Positions 8,460 through 13,415 of a stretch of 13,415 nucleotides of DNA are shown here, piece after piece. The number at the start of each line of letters is the position of its first letter. The stretch's first letter is position 1. The position numbers were made by a program, and so were the translations under genes. The notes under the pieces are model-generated. The model saw only the letters and a list, made by a program, of their open reading frames with translations, was not told where the DNA came from and searched no databases. The stretch covers positions 1 to 13,415 of the forward strand of contig CALKIW010000087.1 of the NCBI GenBank assembly GCA_937995875.1, in the 5' to 3' direction. This DNA is from an uncultured Bacteroidales bacterium (GTDB lineage Bacteria; Bacteroidota; Bacteroidia; Bacteroidales; Bacteroidaceae).

Positions 8460-8467
8460 TACTTTTG
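8460..8467 (+). promoter_or_regulatory. Promoter -7 box of the IS4 transposase
   Basis: TACTTTTG matches TAnnTTTG and ends 27 bp before the ATG at 8495. That position supports the 8495 start over the upstream in-frame TTG (8411) and ATG (8420), which would lie before transcription begins. Confidence 0.5.
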
Positions 8468-8494
8468 CAAATCGTATTGCAAAAGGCAGAAATT

Positions 8495-9673
8495 ATGAAT
8501 CAAGGACAAACCGTATTCGCTCAGATAATGTCGCTCATACCAAGATATGAGTTCGACAAATGCGTAAAGAGATACAATGGCAATAGACATGCCATCGGGT
8601 TCAAGTGCAGAGACCAATTCTTGGTAATGAGTTTTGCCCAGCTCACCGATCAGATTAGTCTCCGCAGTATTGATGCGACACTGGTGGCACTTTCTTCCAA
8701 ACTCTACTCGAGTGGATTGAAGTATATTCAGCGTTCCACCTTGGCTCATATCAACGAGACAAAGAACTGGCGTATATACCATGATTTCGGACAGATTCTG
8801 ATTGTCTGGGCAAGAGAACTGTATCGGAATGAGCCTTCCCGACTTGACGTGGATGGTATAGTATATGCTTTTGACAGCAGTACTATTAAGTTGTGTCTCC
8901 AGCTTTGTCCATGGGCTCGGCTGCATCATGACAAAGGTGGTGTGAAGATGCATACCTTGCTGGATTTGCGTGGCTCCATACCTACCTTCATCTATCTTAC
9001 AGAGGCTGCCGTTCATGATTCCAAAGCAATGAGCCTGATTCCCGTAGAGCCTGGTAGTTACTATCTTATGGATAAAGGCTATGTAGATTTCAAGCAGTTG
9101 TTCAATCACTTTCATCGCCAGCAAGCTTTCTTTGTAACAAGAGCAAAGGACAATATGAAATTTGAAGTGGTTGAGGAACGACCTGTTGACAAACAAACTG
9201 GAGTTATAGGTGATTCTACCATCAAACTTACTGGTCAGAAAATCTCTAAGTGGTATCCTGATATGCTCCGAATGGTTGTTTATGAGGACTATGCTACAAA
9301 CAATGTATATAGATTTTTGACCAATGACTTTACGCACTCTTGTTTGACTATAGCGGAACTCTATAGAGAACGCTGGCAGGTGGAATGTTTCTTCAAATGG
9401 ATTAAACAGAGATTGCATATCAAGTCGTTCTACGGAACAAGTCAAAATGCGGTGTTCTCGCAGATTTGGATTGCCATCTGCGACTATCTGCTACTTGCCA
9501 TTGCAAAGAAGGTGTATCATGTTGATCAAGATCTTTATATTTTGTCGGCTGCCATCGGGAAAGTCCTCTTTGAAAGGAAGCCATTAGGCGAACTATTTGT
9601 TAAACAAAAACGTCCTCAGAAAGACTCCGATAATGGTCAATTGAGTTTATGGGGAAATTTCTTTGGACAGTAG
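8495..9673 (+). CDS. IS4-family transposase (DUF4372 N-terminus)
   Basis: The protein has 392 residues from ATG 8495 (MNQGQTVFAQIMSLIPRYEF). The frame is open further upstream to 8411, but the -7 box at 8460 and an AAAAGG about 9 bp ahead favour 8495. The start matches the DUF4372 N-terminal region common in Bacteroidota IS4 transposases. Catalytic residues are D127 in YAFDSSTIKL, D193 in YLMDKGYVDF and E297 within the IS4 signature Y(2)R(3)E(6)K: Y290, R293, E297, K304 in YRERWQVECFFKWIK. All are present, so the enzyme should be active. The last codons (FFGQ then TAG 9671-9673) lie within the right inverted repeat, and the stop is five bases before ATG 9679 of the outer transposase reading frame. 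Confidence 0.93.
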   Translation: MNQGQTVFAQIMSLIPRYEFDKCVKRYNGNRHAIGFKCRDQFLVMSFAQLTDQISLRSIDATLVALSSKLYSSGLKYIQRSTLAHINETKNWRIYHDFGQILIVWARELYRNEPSRLDVDGIVYAFDSSTIKLCLQLCPWARLHHDKGGVKMHTLLDLRGSIPTFIYLTEAAVHDSKAMSLIPVEPGSYYLMDKGYVDFKQLFNHFHRQQAFFVTRAKDNMKFEVVEERPVDKQTGVIGDSTIKLTGQKISKWYPDMLRMVVYEDYATNNVYRFLTNDFTHSCLTIAELYRERWQVECFFKWIKQRLHIKSFYGTSQNAVFSQIWIAICDYLLLAIAKKVYHVDQDLYILSAAIGKVLFERKPLGELFVKQKRPQKDSDNGQLSLWGNFFGQ

Positions 9674-9675
9674 TG
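9651..9675 (-). repeat. Right terminal inverted repeat of inner IS4 element
   Basis: Reverse complement starts CACTACTGTCCAAAGAAATT and agrees with 8368-8392 at 24 of 25 positions. It contains the stop codon of the IS4 transposase and the TTG at 9663 that opens the interrupted outer transposase frame. Confidence 0.9.
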
Positions 9676-10604
9676 GTTATGAACAAAAAAACTGTTTGTT
9701 CTGTGGCAGCCCAAATGTTAAAAAGAATGGCCACAGACGTGGTTTCCAAATGTACTTTTGCCATGATTGTGGCAAACAGTTTCAGGCCGGCCTTCGTATA
9801 AATGGAGTTGAGTTGTGGCACAGCTATCTGACAGACAAAAGGACAGTGCTGGACCTGTCTTCCCAATATAAATGCTCGGAGAGGACCATACGCCGCAGAC
9901 TAAAGCTCATCGCTGACAGCTTCGTCCCTTCCTGGCCAAAGACTGCCGTTGTCATTGTTGATACGACCTATTTTTCTAGGCTGTTTGGAGTTATGCTATT
10001 CCAGGACTCCTCAACAGGAAGAATACTTCATCGTAAGTTTGTAAGGAATGAGACAAATGCTGAATATTTGGATGGGCTGTCTCAAATTCAGTCAGGCGGG
10101 ACGTCCATAGAGGCCGTGGTCTGCGACGGGCATATGGGACTCCTGCAGGCAATAGGCCCATGTCCTGTGCAGATGTGCCAGTTTCATCAATTCCAAATTA
10201 TCAGAAGGCTACTGACGAACAATCCGCACTTGCCTGCCGGTAAGGAATTGTTGTCTTTGGCGAGAAGGATCTTCTTCCTTGACAAAGAGTCATTTACAGA
10301 GGCCTTCAATGCATGGTGCGAGGATTGGAAGGGTTTCCTGGACGAGAGGACAGCATTAGTCTCTGGTAGAACGGTATATACTCATAGAAGGCTAAGAACT
10401 GCAAGGAGATCTATAAGGACACATCTAAAGTGGCTCTTTGCCTTTGAGGAACACCAGAAAATAAATATCCCAAGGACCACAAATATGCTGGAAGGATTTA
10501 ATTCGCAACTTAAAAGAGCACTGAACAATCATAATGGATTAAATGAAAGCAACAAGAAGAAGTTCATCGATGGATTCATCAATACAAAAAATAGGCTGGA
10601 TTGA
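9663..10604 (+). CDS. IS256-like variant transposase with zinc ribbon, 5' end disrupted
   Basis: The protein has 313 residues if read from TTG 9663, which lies inside the inner IS end, so its first four residues are foreign. An N-terminal zinc ribbon has Cys11, Cys14, Cys33 and Cys36 (CLFC and CHDC). The MULE/IS256-type catalytic core shows D100 in VIVDTTYF, D155 in VVCDGHMG followed by C172 and H175 (CQFH), and E277 in NMLEGFNSQLKRAL. The only nearby ATG (9679) is in the +1 frame relative to this ORF and meets TAA at 9799-9801. The seven A at 9685-9691 would allow a -1 slip from that ATG into this frame. Whether the gene is naturally frameshifted, broken, or started at TTG cannot be settled here. 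The IS256 variant label is by motif, not search. Confidence 0.8.
   Translation: MDSSGYEQKNCLFCGSPNVKKNGHRRGFQMYFCHDCGKQFQAGLRINGVELWHSYLTDKRTVLDLSSQYKCSERTIRRRLKLIADSFVPSWPKTAVVIVDTTYFSRLFGVMLFQDSSTGRILHRKFVRNETNAEYLDGLSQIQSGGTSIEAVVCDGHMGLLQAIGPCPVQMCQFHQFQIIRRLLTNNPHLPAGKELLSLARRIFFLDKESFTEAFNAWCEDWKGFLDERTALVSGRTVYTHRRLRTARRSIRTHLKWLFAFEEHQKINIPRTTNMLEGFNSQLKRALNNHNGLNESNKKKFIDGFINTKNRLD
9676..9684. repeat. Target site duplication of inner IS4 element, right copy
   Basis: GTTATGAAC, identical to 8359-8367; it holds ATG 9679. Confidence 0.85.
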
Positions 10605-10612
10605 GCCAGCCT
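10593..10612 (+). terminator. Short hairpin at the end of the outer transposase gene
   Basis: AGGCTGG (10593-10599), a 6-base loop and CCAGCCT (10606-10612) form a 7-bp perfect stem over the TGA stop. No T-run follows, so intrinsic termination is doubtful. The 3' arm is also the beginning of an internal copy of the IS end. Confidence 0.35.
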
Positions 10613-10628
10613 ACCAAATGTCCATTAC
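10608..10628 (+). repeat. Internal direct copy of the outer IS right-end motif
   Basis: The 21 bases from 10608 to 10628 (core CCTACCAAATGTCCATTAC) are identical to 10649-10669 of the true right end, offset by 41 bp. Such subterminal copies may be extra transposase binding sites. Confidence 0.85.
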
Positions 10629-10641
10629 TAACATATGATAC

Positions 10642-10672
10642 AGGTTTCAGCCTACCAAATGTCCATTACACC
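10642..10672 (-). repeat. Right terminal inverted repeat of outer IS
   Basis: Reverse complement starts GGTGTAATGGACATTTGG and matches the left end at 30 of 31 positions. It is followed at once by AATAATTA. Confidence 0.9.
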
Positions 10673-10680
10673 AATAATTA
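10673..10680. repeat. Target site duplication of outer IS, right copy
   Basis: AATAATTA, identical to 8279-8286, two bases before the -7 box of the promoter ahead of cotH. Confidence 0.85.
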
Positions 10681-10682
10681 TA

Positions 10683-10690
10683 TATCTTTG
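10683..10690 (+). promoter_or_regulatory. Promoter -7 box ahead of cotH
   Basis: TATCTTTG fits TAnnTTTG exactly. In the sequence before IS insertion a TTTA (now 8267-8270) would lie 18 bp upstream as a weak -33 box; the IS now separates the two. Transcription would start near 10697, leaving a leader of about 145 nt before the CotH start. Confidence 0.55.
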
Positions 10691-10720
10691 CAAAGGTTAT
10701 AAAAGTTTTCATATACAACT

Positions 10721-10759
10721 ATGAATAAAAAATTCCAAATCAGTGATCGGTTTGTTTAG
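10721..10759 (+). other. Leader region with a 12-codon reading frame and nested hairpins
   Basis: ATG 10721 opens MNKKFQISDRFV and stops at TAG 10757-10759, about 24 nt after the predicted transcription start. TCAGTGA (10740-10746) can pair with TCACTGA (10802-10808), enclosing a second stem AGGAA (10766-10770) with TTCCT (10779-10783). This could be a structured 5' leader. There is no evidence that the peptide is made, and no known riboswitch was recognised. Confidence 0.25.
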
Positions 10760-10843
10760 ACATGAAGGAAAATACTTCTTCCTGATTGAAGAAATAGCCT
10801 TTCACTGACTTGATTATCTATATAATTATAAAGAAAGCAGCAA

Positions 10844-12280
10844 ATGAAAAAATTTACACTTATCATTTTAGTTCTCATGGTGAAGACCATGACTGCCATG
10901 GCCCAACAGTTGCCCGTTCTGCGTGTCACCTTTGACGGCTCGTTTTCTAAGGATATGGATTATATCCAAGGGAATATGTCATTAACAGATACAGACGGAT
11001 CGGTCATCAACTTGCCGGCCAAGTTCAAAACCCGTGGTGCTACAGCGCTCAACTATTCCATGAAACCTTCATTCAACATGAAATTGCGTGAAACGGACGG
11101 TACGGAGATAGACAGTACCCTATGTGGCTTACGCTCCTGCTCGTCATGGATTCTCGACGCCATGGCCATTGACCGTATCTGTATGCGCAACAGGGTCGCC
11201 TTTGACGTATGGAATGCCTTTTCACTTCTGCCTTACAACACAGACTTCAGTTCCAGAAACGGTACTGTCGGAAAATTCCTGGAAGTCTACATCAATGGGG
11301 AATACAAGGGCATCTATTGTCTTACCGACAGAATCAACAGGAAGTTGCTTAACTTGAAGAAAACGGATGTCCATGAAGACAGCACCTTTACCGTTAGAGG
11401 TGTATTATACAAACAAGGTACAACGGATATTGCAGATCAAAGCACTCCGGGATTCTTCAACGATTATTCTGTCTGTGTAGTACGTTGGCATGATGCCTGG
11501 GAGCTGACGGAACCGGAAGACTATGCTTGTGAAGAAGCTTGGCAACCGCTGTTGGATGCCTACGATAGTCTGACCAATTACAACTACGTGAAAAAGAAAT
11601 TTTACCTGGACAACATTGCAGACTATATTCTGTTGATCATGGACATGAGTATTACGGACAACTGGGGGAACAAGAACAAGTATATCTCGGCACGGAATAT
11701 CCAAGATGATGGCGACAAGGCCCGCTTTATCTATACCCCATGGGACCTGGACACTTCTCTGGGAGGCAACTACGACGGCTCCTATTATGACGGCACGTAC
11801 AGTGACTGGCAGATTAGCGACATCGTTAATTCCGCCGTTGCACCTTTTTCCACGGTTTTGCAACAAACAGAATTCAAGAACCTGTTGCTTGAGAAATGGC
11901 GTAAAGCAAGGGTAGGATCCATGTCCGTAGACTCCGTATCCCAAAGACTTCACGATTATCGTGACCTGTTCATCAACTCCGGTGCATGGGCAAGGCAAAG
12001 CACTTATTTTGATGCTCTAAAAGACAAGCCATGCTATGTAGAGGATCTGTCCAAGGAAATCGACTACATTATCGCATGGTACAAGAATCGGGTTGCCGAG
12101 ATGGACGCTTACTTCGGAATCACTTCTGACGGCATCCGCTCTTTGGAAACATCTTCCGAAAGTGAAAACACGAAAAATCCCGCCGTTTACGACCTGTTTG
12201 GCAGAAAAGTAGCCGACCGCTTCAACACCTCTCTCCCCTCCGGTCTGTATATTGTCAACGGGAAAAAAGTGGTGAAGTAG
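10844..12280 (+). CDS. Secreted CotH kinase family protein with Por-like C-terminal tail
   Basis: The protein has 478 residues and a signal peptide cleaved after AMA (residue 20). CotH-family landmarks are visible: KTRGAT (about 62-67) followed by KPSFNMKL; RNRVAFDVWN; VYINGEYKGIYCLTDRINR; the DNWGNKNKY segment (D272-N276); and YTPWDLDTSLGG with D301 and D303. In CotH proteins the acidic residues of this last motif bind metal in an atypical protein-kinase fold; secreted targets here are unknown. The C-terminal 30 residues (VYDLFGRKVADRF, LPSGLYIVNGKKVVK) resemble the short Por/T9SS type A-like tail seen in Prevotella and Bacteroides. The gene is transcribed alone from the promoter at 10683 and closed by the terminator at 12311. 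Confidence 0.85.
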   Translation: MKKFTLIILVLMVKTMTAMAQQLPVLRVTFDGSFSKDMDYIQGNMSLTDTDGSVINLPAKFKTRGATALNYSMKPSFNMKLRETDGTEIDSTLCGLRSCSSWILDAMAIDRICMRNRVAFDVWNAFSLLPYNTDFSSRNGTVGKFLEVYINGEYKGIYCLTDRINRKLLNLKKTDVHEDSTFTVRGVLYKQGTTDIADQSTPGFFNDYSVCVVRWHDAWELTEPEDYACEEAWQPLLDAYDSLTNYNYVKKKFYLDNIADYILLIMDMSITDNWGNKNKYISARNIQDDGDKARFIYTPWDLDTSLGGNYDGSYYDGTYSDWQISDIVNSAVAPFSTVLQQTEFKNLLLEKWRKARVGSMSVDSVSQRLHDYRDLFINSGAWARQSTYFDALKDKPCYVEDLSKEIDYIIAWYKNRVAEMDAYFGITSDGIRSLETSSESENTKNPAVYDLFGRKVADRFNTSLPSGLYIVNGKKVVK

Positions 12281-12310
12281 AAAAACTTCGCCGATGACAT
12301 ATCCTATCAG

Positions 12311-12347
12311 GCATTGCCCTTCTATCATGTGAGGGTAATGCTTTTTT
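12311..12347 (+). terminator. Rho-independent terminator of cotH
   Basis: GCATTGCCCT (12311-12320) pairs with AGGGTAATGC (12332-12341), ten pairs with one G-U, followed by six T (12342-12347). It lies 30 bp after the cotH stop. Confidence 0.9.
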
Positions 12348-12604
12348 CATGCCACATACCATCATCCAGACGTGCCAAGTCCGTTGGTCATGAACTTAAA
12401 CTTCACTTTCTTCATCATCTTTCTTTGAAGAAATGATAATCACACTTAAATCCAAGTCCCCCTATACCAACACAACATGATCATCACGGCATCCGCACCT
12501 CTTGACGGATTCCAAATCATCTGTCCCAACCATATACTTCATTTGGGACCAGTAAACAAAAGGAGGTGATTGCCTACAGATGGGAATAGAATTGGATAGC
12601 TCTC
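12348..12604. other. Gene-free convergent spacer with minor hairpins
   Basis: No convincing gene is seen on either strand in these 257 bp. GTCCCAA (12523-12529) and TTGGGAC (12543-12549) form a perfect 7-bp stem, and a bulged dyad lies around 12410-12440 (TTTCTT-TG-AAGAAA core). Neither has a T-run. AAGGAGGTGAT near 12560 resembles a Shine-Dalgarno site, but the 32-codon frame after it only crosses the minus-strand terminator. Confidence 0.5.
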
Positions 12605-12614
12605 AAATAAACAA

Positions 12615-12646
12615 AGAAGGCAGAAAACCTACGCCTTCTGCCTTCT
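12615..12646 (-). terminator. Terminator of the minus-strand gene
   Basis: On the minus strand AGAAGGCAGAA and TTCTGCCTTCT form an 11-bp perfect stem around a 10-base loop, followed by T-rich TTGTTTATTTG. It begins 20 bp after the stop of the gene at 12666. Confidence 0.85.
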
Positions 12647-12665
12647 CGAAATCAAGAAAACCTGG

Positions 12666-13415
12666 TTATTTTTTGTAGATCTGATTGTATCCGTCAGTTC
12701 CCTGCAGGGTATAACTGCTGTCTGATGGCTTAACCGTGCAGTCCCAGCCATTTACCGTGGAATGGAGCACATAGTACCTTGGATCTTCTGTCGAACGGTC
12801 CCAGTATTGGGAATCCAGCACTTGGGTGAGGGCTTCATCCGTATACGGGGTTCTGACACCCGTAACGGAATCCGTACCTTCGTAAACGGTACCCGTATAG
12901 TCGTTGATCCCGCCAAAGGCATTCACGTACTCTCCCGTACCCTCCGTAAAGGTCACCGTCGAATTCTCCAGGTACTGGTTCTTCAGGAATCCTCGAGTCA
13001 CGTCAGAAGTCGTTCCGTCTATGGTAACGGAATTCTTATAGTAGTTCCATACCTCAAAGGTCAGTCCGTCACCGTAGGTCTTGCGGAGGTATTTCAGAAC
13101 TTCGGCATTGATGCCGGAGGTCGTAATGCGGATACCGCCCAGTTCATAAGCCACCTTGAGCGAAATGTCCTGACCATCAATAGTGTAGGTCATCGTCGTG
13201 TAGTCCGCGGTATTGTTGTACTGCTCTGCATCATCCTTGTGGGAAAGCACGATGCTCATATCGTCAGCCTCACAGTAGTATTCTGCCGGAGCCGGGAGGT
13301 ACACTTCCACATCGGTGGTGTCCCGTACATGGATCGAAAGCTTGGTAGCGATGTAATCCCCTTCCGATTTCTCAGCATTGACCGACAGGTTGACTTCCAC
13401 TTCACCGACATTTGC
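12666..13415 (-). CDS. Unrecognised beta-rich protein, C-terminal part only
   Basis: The frame is open from the right edge to TAA at 12666-12668, giving 249 residues; the start lies outside the window and the GTG at 13398-13400 is only an internal codon. The sequence is rich in Thr, Tyr, Asp and Gly with alternating beta-strand patterns (YTTMTYTIDGQDISLKVAYE) and no membrane segment. The final 50 residues hold several Trp and Tyr (YWDRSTEDPRYYVLHSTVNG). There is no Por-type tail. This fits a secreted or lipid-anchored surface protein of Bacteroidota, but I do not recognise a family. It faces cotH tail to tail and has its own terminator. Confidence 0.75.
   Translation of the reverse strand, partial: ANVGEVEVNLSVNAEKSEGDYIATKLSIHVRDTTDVEVYLPAPAEYYCEADDMSIVLSHKDDAEQYNNTADYTTMTYTIDGQDISLKVAYELGGIRITTSGINAEVLKYLRKTYGDGLTFEVWNYYKNSVTIDGTTSDVTRGFLKNQYLENSTVTFTEGTGEYVNAFGGINDYTGTVYEGTDSVTGVRTPYTDEALTQVLDSQYWDRSTEDPRYYVLHSTVNGWDCTVKPSDSSYTLQGTDGYNQIYKK

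Larger units (their letters stand above)
8368..9675 (+). mobile_element. IS4-family insertion sequence, complete, nested in outer IS
   Basis: About 1308 bp, with ends starting CACTACTGTCCAAAGAAATT. Left end 8368-8392 and right end 9651-9675 match at 24 of 25 positions in inverted orientation. It is flanked by the 9-bp duplication GTTATGAAC. It carries one intact IS4-type DDE transposase in the same orientation as the outer transposase. With intact ends, intact duplication and an open gene, it appears to be a recent insertion. Confidence 0.9.
8287..10672 (+). mobile_element. IS256-like insertion sequence (zinc-ribbon variant), interrupted
   Basis: The element is bounded by inverted ends at 8287-8317 and 10642-10672 (30 of 31 bases match, only GGC versus GGT at the outer edge differs) and by the 8-bp duplication AATAATTA. 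It spans 2386 bp as found. Removing the inserted IS4 element and one copy of its duplication leaves about 1.07 kb, a normal size for a single 310-residue transposase. It is assigned to the IS256-like zinc-binding variant group by its transposase. It separates the DUF1573 gene from cotH and carries extra internal copies of its terminal motif. Confidence 0.88.

Noticed and set aside
8417..9445. Long minus-strand open frame of 342 codons
   Set aside because: It lies wholly antisense to the IS4 transposase, which has all catalytic residues; the antisense frame has no recognisable domain and no promoter or start context.
8287..10672. CRISPR-like or phage-like array from the repeated CCTACCAAATGTCCATTAC motifs
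   Set aside because: Only a few copies exist, confined to the IS ends and in inverted or direct subterminal positions; they are transposon ends.
11405..11998. Minus-strand open frame of 197 codons within cotH
   Set aside because: Antisense shadow of a well-supported secreted CotH-family gene.
12561..12678. Small plus-strand frame of 32 codons after AGGAGGTGAT
   Set aside because: It runs through the minus-strand terminator and into the end of the opposite gene, has low-complexity content, and Bacteroidota rarely depend on such strong Shine-Dalgarno sites.
12666..13400. Treating the right-edge gene as starting at GTG 13398-13400
   Set aside because: The frame stays open to the window edge and there is no signal peptide at that point, so the true start lies outside the window.

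Overview
The window looks like a chromosomal segment of a gut- or oral-type member of the Bacteroidota (Bacteroides/Prevotella group). The reasons are the TAnnTTTG-type promoter boxes, weak Shine-Dalgarno signals, the protein families present (TPR/YaiO-like outer-membrane barrel, DUF4838, DUF1573, CotH with a Por-like tail) and the two insertion sequence types. No tRNA, rRNA or CRISPR array was seen. I could not run a database search, so family names rest on motifs read by eye.

Region 1 (1-8221, all +) is a tightly packed gene cluster. It holds the tail of an unidentified gene, a two-TM protein with a HEAT-like cytoplasmic domain, a processive family 2 glycosyltransferase, a large TPR protein ending in an outer-membrane beta-barrel, a DUF4838 lipoprotein and a DUF1573 lipoprotein. 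Spacings run from a 20-bp overlap to 15 bp. The parts match a synthase-dependent exopolysaccharide pathway in outline: inner-membrane synthase, periplasmic TPR scaffold plus outer-membrane pore, and a glycan-active surface or periplasmic lipoprotein. It resembles Pga or YaiO/YaiP, but with Bacteroidota-specific partners. This is the best candidate for an undescribed system.

Region 2 (8279-10680) is a nested transposon. The outer element is IS256-like (zinc-ribbon variant transposase) with near-perfect 31-bp inverted ends and an 8-bp target duplication AATAATTA. It is interrupted right at the start of its transposase gene by a complete IS4-family element with 25-bp ends and a 9-bp target duplication GTTATGAAC. 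The ATG of the outer transposase lies in a different frame from its zinc-ribbon ORF, with a run of seven A between them. This suggests -1 frameshifting or a broken gene.

Region 3 (10681-12347) is a promoter and roughly 150-nt structured leader, then a secreted CotH-kinase-family protein with a Por-type C-terminal tail and a strong terminator. The outer IS sits two bases upstream of the promoter -7 box, so it may have altered cotH expression.

Region 4 (12348-13415) is a gene-free convergent spacer with a minus-strand terminator. It is followed by the C-terminal part of an unrecognised minus-strand protein that runs off the window.
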